In this document: piece after piece, positions 34,974 to 46,160 of the stretch
How positions within the stretch are numbered: the stretch's first letter is position 1
How the letters are laid out: each line of letters starts with the position of its first letter
Source of the DNA: Sacculina carcini
Lineage: Eukaryota; Arthropoda; Thecostraca; Sacculinidae
Length of the DNA stretch: 64,000 bases
Direction of reading: 5' to 3'
NCBI GenBank assembly: GCA_916048095.2
Contig: OU696584.1
Location: 6,132,204 to 6,196,203 of the forward strand
The notes under the pieces: model-generated
Databases searched by the model: none
Told to the model about the DNA's origin: nothing
What the model saw: only the letters and a program-made list of their open reading frames with translations
Translations under genes and position numbers: made by a program

Positions 34974-35900
34974 ATGTCTCCCGGAAAGGAGATCAACAAG
35001 ATTGAGGACTTCCTCAAGCTGGAGAAGATCGGCGAGGGCACGTACGGCGTGGTGTACAAGGCGCAACACAAACTCACCAAGAAGATCGTCGCCATGAAGA
35101 AGATTCGGCTGGAATCCGAGGAGGAAGGAGTGCCATCGACGGCCATCCGCGAGATCGCCCTGCTGCGCGAGCTCAATCATCCCAACATTGTTCTACTCGA
35201 AGACGTGCTGATGCAGGAGAAGAAGCTCTACCTGGTGTTCGAGTTTCTGTCGATGGATCTGAAGAAGTACATGGACACACTGGGCGCTAAACAGATGGAC
35301 CTGCAGCTGGTCAAGTCGTACGCGCACCAGATCATCCAGGGCGTGCTCTTCTGCCACGTGCGCCGTATTCTGCATCGCGACCTCAAGCCGCAAAACCTGC
35401 TAATCGACCGCGACGGGGTGATCAAAATCGCCGACTTCGGTCTGGCGCGCGCCGTCGGCGTGCCGATCCGCGTCTACACGCACGAGGTGGTGACGCTGTG
35501 GTACCGTGCGCCCGAGGTGCTGCTCGGCTCGCCGCGCTACGCCTGCCCCATGGACATCTGGTCGATCGGCACCATCATCGCCGAGATGATGAAGAAACGA
35601 CCGCTGTTTCACGGCGACTCCGAAATCGACCAGTTGTTTCGCATTTTCCGCACGCTGCGCACGCCCACCGAGGACATTTGGCCGGGCGTCAGCGAGCTGC
35701 CCGACTACAAGCCCACCTTCCCTAACTGGACCGACAATCAGCTGGCCGACGCTGTCAAGGGCATCTGCGACTCGGCGCTCGATCTGCTGCAACTGATGCT
35801 CGTCTACGATCCTAGCAAGCGCATCTCGGCGCGACAGGCGCTGCAGCACGCCTACTTTGACGACCTGGACAAGAGCTGTCTGCCGGCCGACAACTACTAG
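34974..35900 (+). CDS. CDK1: cyclin-dependent kinase 1, intronless
   Basis: 308 residues (human 297). The mitotic Ser/Thr kinase works with cyclins A and B. All kinase landmarks are present: [10 protein letters not shown] (20-29) with inhibitory Thr23/Tyr24 equivalent to T14/Y15, catalytic Lys42, cyclin-binding helix VPSTAIRE (53-60), HRDLKPQN (134-141), DFGLAR (154-159), and T-loop Thr169 in [12 protein letters not shown], equivalent to T161. [12 protein letters not shown] and [13 protein letters not shown] assign it to CDK1 rather than CDK2/3. A short N-terminal extension (MSPGKEINK) precedes the usual start. The frame is uninterrupted, whereas many animal CDK1 genes have several introns; no poly(A) tract or target duplication marks it as a retrocopy. 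The ATG follows a (TG)n tract and GCTAG. Confidence 0.95.
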   Translation: MSPGKEINKIEDFLKLEKIGEGTYGVVYKAQHKLTKKIVAMKKIRLESEEEGVPSTAIREIALLRELNHPNIVLLEDVLMQEKKLYLVFEFLSMDLKKYMDTLGAKQMDLQLVKSYAHQIIQGVLFCHVRRILHRDLKPQNLLIDRDGVIKIADFGLARAVGVPIRVYTHEVVTLWYRAPEVLLGSPRYACPMDIWSIGTIIAEMMKKRPLFHGDSEIDQLFRIFRTLRTPTEDIWPGVSELPDYKPTFPNWTDNQLADAVKGICDSALDLLQLMLVYDPSKRISARQALQHAYFDDLDKSCLPADNY

Positions 35901-37259
35901 TGCTGCCAAGTGAGATTTTCGCGAGGTTGTTGGTGACACTTGAGTGTGTGCTTGTCTGCCCTTATATGTGTACGTATATGCGTGTGTTTGTGTGTGTGTG
36001 TGTGTAGTGTGTGTGTGTGTGTGTGTAAATTGTCTATACAATGAGCCAGGGTGTTTGCTTACCGCTACAGAACACACACATACGTTCATACATACAATAA
36101 TGCAAACACTCACACATATTTACAAAGCAATGCCATTTTTAGTACTTGTTATTTTACCGTATCTCTCGTTGTTTCCATACTGTCTAACATGGGCGCTCAT
36201 TTTCGCCATAGTTTCACTCGAATTGTATATAAACAACACTCAAAGACATGAGCGGCGCTCAAACACACAGACGCACTCACTTGCGACTTGATAGCGTGTC
36301 GGTTTGTGATTTCGTTATCGTTATGTGCGTGTGTCGGGTTGGAGGGACAAGTGGGGGTTGATATTTCTTGCATTTCTCGAGGTATTGTCGTGTATGCGTG
36401 TTGTATATACTGCACACCTGTGTGTGTGTGTGTGTGTCTGTATGTGCTCTTAGCTTGCCAAATGCCTGGAGGTGTCGCGCAGATTATATTTGCGTAAAGT
36501 GTTGTATCCTTTGAATACATATATTTGTGTCGATACTTATTTATACATGTTTTATGGTTGTTTTTCGATATATCCATAGATTCGTCGCATTCAATATCGT
36601 TTCAAGCGAAATGGTATTTTTGTGGATTACTTAATATTCTGCGCTCTGAACACGGCTGGCATAGAGTTGAAAACAAGAAATAGAAGGGTTCTATTCGGGA
36701 CTAAGTGTGATTATAAATATGAATTATCAGCTGAAGAGCGGGAAATAAGAAAATTAGACTCTATACCCGCCCTGACAAAGCTTTGTTTAACAAGAGCTTC
36801 AGAAATCACTATAGTTTATATCGGAACTGGAATGGTGCGATTTTGATAAATTTAATATTTTGCTTGTATTATTTATGAAATTGTGCGTTTTCCATTCCAA
36901 TTGTCATCAAGAATAGACATAACTTCACGATTTGATACCAACAACGTTAAAATGTGTATTAACCAATGTGGCGTTTATTGAGTCAATGGTAAACAAATGA
37001 TAACAAGTAACAAACAGTACAATGGCACACAAACATACACACACGCATGCAGAATGGAAAACGACTGATAATGACTGTGTAGCTGAGTCGAAATGATTGC
37101 TGTAAAACAATGGAATGAACTCTTGCCTAAAGGCATACGTGCACACAGCCAACACACACACACATACACACAAACAGTCAAGGTCATGAAATACTCTTTC
37201 ACATGGCCCGTTTTCGAGAAGTGATAGCTGGTGTGGTCTCGTCTGGCGAGTGTTGCCAG
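35901..37259. other. intergenic region behind CDK1 and the membrane-protein gene
   Basis: The two genes converge here. Contents are (TG)n at 35985-36027 and 36419-36437, CA runs at about 37024-37175, and AT-rich DNA. No supported gene; an open frame at 36622-36846 is unassigned. Confidence 0.5.
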
Positions 37260-40200
37260 TCAGCGCGACGATCCGGCATCACTACCACTGCTGAGACTCA
37301 TCGAGAAAACCGCTGAGTCCCGCTCTGCTGTTAGTGCGGCCGTCTGTGAGCACTTGGAAGGCAGGGGTATCGGCAGGCTTTTGAGTGTGTCTTGTCGCTT
37401 CCATAGACACGGTCGCGGCGTGCTGTTGGTTTGTTGTTGTTGTTGCGTTGTTAAATCGGCGGCTGTCGAGTGCACGTGCACCACAGCAGAAACCGCCGTG
37501 CCAGTCGTGCTGTTCAGACGTTCAACAGGAGATGTTGTCTGCCCAACACCATCCAGCCTACTGCCGACGTTGAACGTGACGCGAGGCTCGATACGAGCGC
37601 CACCTCGTGACGGGTGCCGGAACGAAAGACTGCGCTGAAGGCCGCTAGATGGCAGTGTGGGCGGAAGAGCTTGACTAGAAGCGCGTCTCAGTCGCGGTGG
37701 CGCCATCTGTTGGCGGCACGTGTAAACTTGCTCGGGCGGAGGTCGTATGGCGCGTGGCCGTAGTGGCAACAGAGGCTGACAACTTTCCTCGCACTCTCTC
37801 TCCACCGAGGCCCTCTGTAATAGAGCCAGTTTACATTATTGCTGGTGTTAAACACTTTAAACACTGAAGAATAATGAAATAAATTACATGGATTGAAGAA
37901 TATGCATTCGGGAACAGAAGGGCAATATATTTTCCAGCAAATATCTCAACATTGAATAAATTGTGCATTGAATAAAGCTAATAAATGCTACCATTTCGGG
38001 CAAACGTTCAGATAATCTTCCTCCTGATACAAACCAAAACACAAAATACACTCGTATATAAGCAGTTGAAACCCACCTCGACTCTATTTTCGACGGCCAG
38101 GGAAGAATATTCTTGATCATCGCCACTGGAAGGCACAAATATCACTCTGGGACATCGTCTGCCGTTCCATCTCTCGCTCCTTGCAAAAAAACCAGCGAGA
38201 AAAACCAGCGTTCAAGCACACAGCCACAACTGCAGCATCGCTACGACTGTCTTAGCTAAGCTCTTCATCCTACACCAAATTAAACATTTCCTTGCTGATT
38301 CAGTGGATTGTCTATTTGGTCACACTCGTCCAACCCCAGCCACCCAACGAGGACTGTCTGACACGGTCACTGAGCTTTACATGAAACAGACAAAACACCA
38401 GTGTGAATGGAACATTGTAAAAACACTTCTCAATTATCCCTGATGTTTACATGATGAATGCTCCACAATCGAGGTAAAGGTAAGATAAGTCTAGTGAATG
38501 GGACGGTGCTATTTTCCCTGTTCTCAGTTCTTCTATTATCCTGTTCTCAAGCTGTGTATACTCATAATATAACGTGATACACACACACGCACACACACAC
38601 ACATACACACACCTGAGGTCAAGTGGGTTCTCTGTGACCCGGATGTTTGACGTCGCCAGCTGTACGTAGCGCTGTTCTTCAACATCGTCATGGTGTGGCA
38701 ACATCACCGGACGTTTCAGAGCGCTTCTGCGCTGCCGTGCGCTATCATCTAGCGATTTTTGCTGTCTGGCAACACTGACAATGTGTTCGGCCGTTGCCGC
38801 GTCGTCGACAGCAATGACGCCCGTGCGGCAAACGACCAGCAAGCGAGAAGCGCCAGCCCCAGCAGCGGCCCGACCCGACGCCAGTTGAATCAACGTCTCG
38901 TGGTGGCGCGTCTGGTGGCGCGTCTGGTGGCGCGTCCAGTTGGCGGCGACCAGCGCGACGGAGAAGCCGCACTGTGGCCGCGCCACCAGCACCAGCCACA
39001 CGAGCAGCCACAGCGCCAGTTGCACCAGGGACGCGACCAGCCAGACCAGAAGCGCTGGTTGGCCGCTGCGCCGGTAGATGACGCTGGTGTCGTGCAGCAG
39101 AGGCGCGTTGGCCACGCCCACCGCCAGCAACAGACACAGCGCGGCGCAGTGCGGCAGCCGCGCCCGCCGCCAACAGCCAGTGTTTGCCGGCGCCGGCGCC
39201 GTGGAAGTTGCGGCGAACGCGCTGAACCGCTGTACGCCCAGCAAATGCAGCGTGCCGCCCGACATGGCCACCAGCGCCGCCGACAGCGCGTGCAGCGTGC
39301 ACGTGCTCGACGCGTCCAGCAGCAGTGCGGCGGGCAGTCGCAACACGAGCACGCCGTACACGTGCACATTGAGCAGAGCTGCCAGCGAGGCGGGCGCGCA
39401 CAGCAGCTGACAGCTGTTGGCCAACAGCTGCAGCCAGAAGACGGCGGTGGCGGCCGACGTGCAGTGCCACAGCGCGGCGGCCGCCTGCGCCAGCACGAGC
39501 GAGGTGAGCGCCAGCAGGAGATGCAGGCTCTCCACACTGATGTTGACTGGTAGCAGGTGAGCGGCAGAGTGGGGAGGAAGAAGCGGCGGTGGTGGAGCTT
39601 GTGAAGAGGCAGAGGATGAGAGCGATTGGAGTAACCCGTCCAGGTCGGTCGTCCAAATGTGATCTGCGATCAATCGACAAAATACGGCGCGTGGGTCAAT
39701 GTGTTGCACACACAAAAACGGTTGACTACACGATTAAGCTATATTTATTATATACGAATAAGCTATTGGCGTGAAAATGAATATTTTTGTAAAAAATACT
39801 GAATATAATTTGTAAACAGAACGCCTACAATGAAATATGTACCATCACTAATTGGGTATTCATGGGATAGCATTATTTTAGAAATTCGAATTAAAATGTA
39901 TCGAGTAATGAGCTGTGTGTGTGTATGTGTGTAAGTTGGCACAGTCACACACACAAACACACACATACATACACACATACCATTATTTTACGTATAACTA
40001 TTTAGAAATTACGCGAAAACAATTCAGTGGTGTTGTATATGTATATGTGTGCTTGTAAGTGTGTGTGTGTGTGTGTGTGTGCGTATACTCATGTGTTCAC
40101 ATGTATGTGCATGCGTGTGCGCATGTATGTATGCATATAATCAAATGTCCGTCCCGAAGTCCCGAATCAACGGATATGTGCCACCTTTATATTAGATGTG

Positions 40201-41900
40201 TTGATATGTGTTGATGTATGTATATGTTCAGTGTGGCAAATATATTTACTTTACTTCACTTTACATACAGAGCCGTTGCGAGGACTCTTGAAGCCCCCCG
40301 AATGCAACACTTGGGGCCCCCCCGAAGGTAACGCTTGGGACCCCGAAGGCAGCACTTGGGGCCCCCATTATAAATAAACCATCAAATAATGAATTTATTT
40401 ATTATACATAATCACATAATAAAAGCTCAGGTGAAGACATCTGAGCAAAAGGGTAAAGACTATACATAATATGATAAATTTTAATGTCATACGTGAAGCA
40501 ACGGGGCCCCTCAAAACTCGGGGCCCCCCGGCCGGGGGGTACGGGGGGGCGGTTGCTACGGCTCTGTTTACACACACACACATACCTGCCGAGAGGAAGC
40601 CGTTGGCGATCAGTCTGGCGCGCACCAGCACGCGCGCCGCCACCAACAGCGCCGCCATTAGCACGTGCAGCAGCGGCGCCGGCGGCAAACAGCCACGCGC
40701 CACCATTTGCCACCACGGCCACGCCATCTGGCGGCGAGAGCAGGAAACTCGGACGCAGCACACCAGCACAAACGCGACCAGCACGACCAGCGACAGCCAA
40801 ATGAGCGCCGACTGAGCGTGCAGCTCAGCTGGCGGTCGTTGCCATGGCAACTGCAGCATGCGCTGCTGTGCTGCCATCTGGCGGTGGCAAATGGCAGCAT
40901 GTAGACAGGCGGTCAGCAGGCCGTACCATAGAGACGTTAGAGACGCGATTCGCACGGATATACGGCGTACCACCAGCATCGAGTACAGTGAGACGAGTAA
41001 TTGTGTGGACAGAAGTGATCGTCGCTTTGCAAGTGAATAAATACGTCGCGAACGTCGTCGTGTGGGTGCTCTGAAAACAGCACAAAATCTTAGTCAATGA
41101 TTAAATAATATAGTAATTAATTATCCAATTGAATTCTTGAAACATAATATTATTATTACTAATAAAATTATGATTTGAATTAGTATTTACTTGAATAATA
41201 AAAACAACATGTTGATCCCTGGCACAGCGATTTTGTAAATTATGTTGGTCACAAAATACATGATAATAGTTAATTATTATAGTAAATATAGTCATAAAGG
41301 TCACAATGCTACGGATAAAAAGTAAATCAAGATATTAAATAATCAATAAAAACTATTGAATTATTTAAATATGAAATAAATTAATAAAGACAAATTAATT
41401 AATTGCTTAATAAATAATTTACCTAGTTATCATTAAGTAAACCATTTTTCAATGAACTATAAATGATAATTACAGCTGAAATAATCGTAGCTCAAGTTTA
41501 GAAGGCGTGGTAACTTAACTAAACTTAACCCGTTCTATCCTAGCGTTGCCAGATGGTATCATAATAGCTGAAATCCTTTACTGATCAGTCGTCATTAGCG
41601 CTTCAATTAGTGAGGTCCCTTACTGCACTTATTAGTACAATAACTGACTAACAACTCAACATGCTTGTTATCTTACATAAAAACTTTCATATCTTACAAT
41701 GACCCTAGTATCTAGCAAAAATGTCAATTAAACCAAAAACAAAATAAAATCGAACATTTTCCATTAATCGCAGCATAGTGGCAGAATAAAAATACCCACA
41801 AATGTCATATATGGTTAGATAGATATTGATAATAATGTATCGCAATGTACCCACACCACTAGAACCACAAGCCAACTCCATACTAACAAGTTCCCGCAAT

Positions 41901-41946
<46 letters not shown>

Positions 41947-42692
41947 CACACCACGTGTTTGCAATGTGTGTGCACGCGCATGCAATTTGCATAAGATGGG
42001 TCATAAGTGGCAGTTGAGCGTTTGCAACAAGTCAACATTCAAAAGGCAGGCAAGCAAGATGCAGAGTTGAGGAGTTTACTGCTCAAGAAAGAGTGCCAAA
42101 TACGCGTATCAAATCAAAACCATGACACAGAAAGCATACACATTATAATTCGTAATTAAAACAAACCATACGTAAATCATATTCTATGATGTTATAATAC
42201 TTAACAATAAAGTATTTAAGACATGATAATATTAAATTTCGCTGTCAATAAATTATTGAGAAAACTAATAGTGTGATTATAAAAATAATTCTTGCAGCAT
42301 TCGTGAAATTCACGGCACAATCCCAATCATCATTTATGATTATGATATTCAATAAAGAAATTCACTTTTATCACCCGCTAGCCAAATTCGCAGCCGGGAA
42401 ACTTACCGATATATTTATTGAACTTCTTGTAGATTTGGAGCGCAGCAGTAATGACTGACACAAATATAGAGCGCGTAAAGGCTCTATCACCATCAAACAC
42501 ACACCACCTGGGCCCTACTGTGTTCAACTGAACACGCACTGTACCTAATACCCTCATACAAACACCCAAACACACATACACACATGTTTTCAGCGGGACA
42601 GGCTCCCGCCGCGTGGTGAGCAGGTGGCCATCGAGGAACCATTGTGACGTCACGCCAGGTGCACTCTCATTCGATCTCTTTCTCTCTTCCAT
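37260..42692 (-). CDS. multi-pass membrane protein, possibly tincar-like (4-exon model)
   Basis: Proposed exons 42692-42584, 41068-40586, 39663-38613 and 37812-37260 join in phases 1, 1 and 2 and give 731 residues. Exon 1 supplies a hydrophilic N-terminus. Exon 2 has RRISVRIASLTSLWYGLL and three or more hydrophobic helices. Exon 3 holds about six more (for example SVESLHLLLALTSLVLAQ, SLVQLALWLLVWLVLV). The end of exon 3 and exon 4 form a soluble tail rich in Ser, Arg and Gln. A 12-base coding repeat gives TRHQTRHQTRHH at about 38900-38940. The LWYG segment and SVESLHL...LLANS order recall insect protein tincar, needed in heart and eye development, but this is from memory and weak. Exon 1 is the least certain part. 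Donor sites run into (TG)n tracts, and intron 2 carries a MITE. Confidence 0.55.
40268..40566. mobile_element. hAT-like MITE with 8-bp target duplication
   Basis: Ends CAGAGCCGTTGCGAGGAC and GGTTGCTACGGCTCTG are imperfect inverted repeats. The flanks TTTACATA and TTTACACA agree at seven of eight bases, as expected of hAT insertion. The interior has repeated ACTTGGGGCCCCC blocks and is non-coding. It lies in an intron of the membrane-protein gene. Confidence 0.75.
41098..41480. other. very AT-rich intron segment
   Basis: TTAATTAATT-like sequence without frames or recognised repeats, within intron 1 of the membrane-protein gene. Confidence 0.5.
41904..41943. repeat. (GT)n microsatellite
   Basis: Pure GT run of about 40 bases; reads as (CA)n in the direction of the surrounding gene, where it lies mid-intron. 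A (TG)n tract follows that gene's exon 1 donor at 42583, upstream of it. Confidence 0.9.
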
Positions 42693-43592
42693 CCTCTGCC
42701 TCTCATCCGAGCACTCATCTACGCACACCGACCCTATAATCGCAGATATTCAACGTGTAAGTGTGTGTGTGTGTGTGCTCGTGATGAGCGTAAAATGGCG
42801 CGCGCACCACCTGCAGCCCCCTGCCCTCGAAAACCCCCCATCATCCCCCCTCTCTCTCCCTCTCGTTCCTGACAGTGTGTGTGTGTGTGTGTCATGTTTA
42901 CAAGCTCGTAGGGTTCGTAGTGGGCAGTCCAACACACACACACACACATACATTCGCATACACGCATACATACGCACGTGCCGACACGTCAGAACGGCTG
43001 GAAATCTGTCTCCCAAACAGGTTACCCTCACATACACATACACAAGCAGACAAACAGACACACACACACACATGGGGACATACACGACCATGTGTTATCC
43101 GGGAGCACGTTCGAGGTAGGCCGGAATCCGTTTGTATGCGCGTGTGCCGCACGTGCGTGTGTCAGCTGGCGTGCTGAACGCCAATTTTGCGGCCATCTGC
43201 GTCGGTTTTGTCGACACGCGCGCGCGCAAACAAACTTGTTGTCATTTTGTGCAGCGGTGGCACGCGCACAAAAACACTTGGCCCTTTGATCACATAACAG
43301 CGTAGACCCCCCATACTCTCCCCGGTATATAGGGGGGCGGGTATTCATGCGAGACGGTAATCTATGACCGCGGCGATTTATGAGGTGTTGGGCATAATGC
43401 GACCAGCGTTGAATGAAGAGGTGAAAACTGCGTTGATAATGAGAATTAGGCCCGAGACCAAATATGCCCCGTGAAATACCTCAACTTCTGACAACTCAAT
43501 TGAAAAAACAACCAAAAATAATATAATTATTATATATATATTGCAATATTATTATTTTTACATCAGTTATGATCATTATCATCGGCGACGAA
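42693..43592. other. intergenic region with CA/TG tracts
   Basis: Upstream of the membrane-protein gene. Short (TG)n at 42761-42778 and 42873-42892 and CA runs at 42931-42950 and 43024-43070. Nothing recognisable as a gene. Confidence 0.5.
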
Positions 43593-43922
43593 TTGTGTCG
43601 AGGCTCGGGGGATGACAGCCATCATGCATTAGTGTTCAAATTTGAATCAGTTGGTAAATTGTATGGGACCCTCAACTATTTTCAGCCTATTCAATTACAA
43701 CACATACCTCAATGAAAAGTGTATTGCGTAATATAATTCTTCACATATTTATAATTTCTTGCATTTTTGGCATATTGTCATCTGCCTTCTATGCTGATTT
43801 TGATGATAATATACCCAATGAACTGAACTCAGCAGAATTATCGCGGGGTATAATTGCATTTTCATATCCCCCAACAAGTTTGTCGGGGGGTATATATAAC
43901 CCCCAAACCCCCAGGATTTACC
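43593..43922 (+). repeat. 330-bp dispersed repeat with short open frame, copy 1
   Basis: From GTGTCGAGGCTCGGGGGATG to CCCCCAGGATTTA. It is repeated in inverted orientation at 56535-56865. The plus frame from about 43712 encodes a peptide (FYADFDDNIPNELNSAELS) that is also open in the other copy. Paired GGGGGTATAT/TATATAACCCCC segments near one end can form a stem. Confidence 0.75.
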
Positions 43923-44151
43923 CACATGGTCATTATCATATTTAAATCCTAACTAAAACCGTTTCAAATCCTGATTAAAGTTTTATTTATCATTGATAAG
44001 TAAGGATTTAACAATCCAAGAACCAAATGTAGAAACAAATTAGAAAATTTATCGCTGATATATATAATTAAACAGTTTAGCTCAATGATAGACTACCGTG
44101 GAAAAATTTGGAAAAAATCATTCTTCAAATGGATATAGTGATAGTGAACAG

Positions 44152-44482
44152 GTTAAATGTTAAAGGCCTCAAGTGACAGCTGCTACACGGGAAGAAGCCG
44201 AAACATATGAACACACAAGTGTGCCCCGTGCAGCTCGCTGCCACCGCAGAACCGACCCTCTCCATGCTATGACGCCACAAGGACGAAAGACGTATTAGAG
44301 AGTACCACCTCCCCAGAATGCATGACACAACACATAACTGATATCTGGTACCATCATTTACTGCTGGGTGGACAGGGGCTGTTGGATTATAGAATTCACC
44401 CAATGAAATTCTCCTCCGCCGGGCTTCGAACAGCGGATCTCCCGCTTGTGAGGCGGGTGTTCTACCACAGCATCACCGAGTC
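44152..44482 (-). mobile_element. tRNA-Val-derived SINE, copy 3
   Basis: Full-length. The tRNA-like head on the minus strand ends near 44482, with an anticodon arm CCCGCCTCACAAGCGGG; the tail GCCTTTAACATTTAAC is near 44152. It is closely similar to the copy at 54347-54690. Confidence 0.8.
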
Positions 44483-44519
44483 CACGACAGGCATGGATGC
44501 ATAAGACCAATGCAACGTG

Positions 44520-44715
44520 GAAGGAACGTGTTTATTGTAATTTATTTAATATTTTCTTTCCAACTCTCTTTCTAGACTTTTTTTCTTTTCGAACTATCTT
44601 TCCGTCTGAATCTTTTGGGCGCTTCCGGTACATGGGGCCACCTTAGGGTGGTTATAGTGCTTGCACTCTTCCCATGCTACTGGATTTGCCTGTAATTAAT
44701 AATAATAAGACCAAT
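44520..44715 (+). mobile_element. LINE/SINE 3' tail with (AAT)n end
   Basis: CT-rich start, then GGGCGCTTCCGGTACATGGG, GTGGTTATAGTGCTTGCACT and a TAATAATAATAA end. Similar tails occur at 56380-56515 and 63550-63680. No coding part is present. Confidence 0.55.
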
Positions 44716-44751
44716 GCAACAAAATAATTTTAACCAGCGTTTGCCTTAGAC

Positions 44752-44937
44752 CAGTGGCGGCGCCAGGAATCTTACAGTGGGGACTGAAAGGGAGTTGAAG
44801 AAAAAATGCGGGGGCTTGGCAAAGCATGACTAACTACACTCGAAATATTCATGGTCAGGAATTTTTTAGGGCTCATGGTCGGAAAAGTTCGCACATTTTT
44901 GAAGTGTTTCAGCATCTCCAAGCCCCCCTTGGCACTG
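44752..44937. mobile_element. hAT-like MITE, CAGTGGCGGCGCC family
   Basis: Starts CAGTGGCGGCGCCAGGAATC, contains GGGGGCTTGGCAAAGCATGA and GAAATATTCATGGTCAGGAA, and ends CCCCCCTTGGCACTG, with the right inverted repeat partly lost. Confidence 0.7.
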
Positions 44938-45285
44938 ATCTGATAAAAAATCGACTTCATTTAGGAGTTTGCCTGTAACATTCCATTATTGAATTAACAA
45001 AATACAAAACAGTCACGCCATTTACAGACTACAGGAAAGTCTTCGATCAAGCAAACAGGCAAGGCACCAACGACACCGCCCCGGGCTATATTGTGTCACA
45101 AAACGTGCACTTTTTGGCACCAGCACTCACAAGCGACACGAACGCGCCGAAATTGAACACGCACCAAAGGCGAATGTAAATGAGAAAATACAACGAGGCA
45201 ATATGATATCACACTAGGACGCACTTCACATTAAACCTTCACAATATACCTGCGACTGACTGACAGTTTTAATTGCAAGCCGTTA

Positions 45286-45470
45286 TATACACAAACACAC
45301 ACATACACATACAGACAGACAAACGAACACATACAATTACATACATGCACACAAACAAACACAAACACATACAAACAAACACATACAAACAAACACATAC
45401 ACACACAAACGCACACATACATGCACACACACACATACATTCACACATACACAAACACACACACAAAGCA
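45286..45470. repeat. CA-rich compound microsatellite
   Basis: ACACAAACACATACAAACAA variants; a purer (CA)n follows at 45600-45631 and a (TG)n at 45817-45890. The region 44938-46160 holds no recognised gene. Confidence 0.85.
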
Positions 45471-45595
45471 ATCGGCGTTTGATCACAGATAAGTGTATTC
45501 CTATAGGAACCCCGGCAATGACAAATAACCTCAGAAAACTACGTGACTTTTTATGTGTTGTCCAAGAAGTTGCCCAACCCGCTCGATTTTGTAAA

Positions 45596-45634
<39 letters not shown>

Positions 45635-46160
45635 GAACAGACAAACAAATGAAGATAAAACCAAAAAACAGAAAGACCAGAAAACGTTTGCACGGAAAGA
45701 TGGCGTGTTTCACAAGCTCTGCTTCCGTCCAGATGCAGCCTGAATTAGCAGATACTGTTTAATAACGCACATCCCCAACTGATCAACGCGTTCAACCATA
45801 ACAACATATGTTTCTGTGTGTGTGTGTTTTTGTGTGTGTTTGAGTATGTCTGAATGTGTGTCTGTGTGTGTGTGTGTGTTTGCATATTGTGTTTGCATTG
45901 AAACATCATTACAGCAGGAATATAAGTACAGCTGATGAATACAACGTGACCTCGGTCAAACATCACAATGACCCCGCGTGACCCCGGCACAGCCCGCTCA
46001 GGTCAAATCATCTACCAAATACACTTATAAATTGTTCTCACTGCTAAAGAAAACAGAGAAATTAAAAGAGAACTTATTAAATATACTTATAACAATTACT
46101 AATTTCGGAAAAAGCGACAGAGAAACAAGTGAGAGAGGAAAAGAAAGAGCAGAGGAGCAC

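Noticed and set aside
34974-35900. CDK1 as a processed retrocopy
   Set aside because: No poly(A) tract or flanking duplication, all key residues intact, and neighbouring genes are also intronless.
36622-36846. Small plus-strand open frame of about 74 codons
   Set aside because: No ATG-supported start, no recognisable motif, and it lies in AT-rich intergenic DNA.
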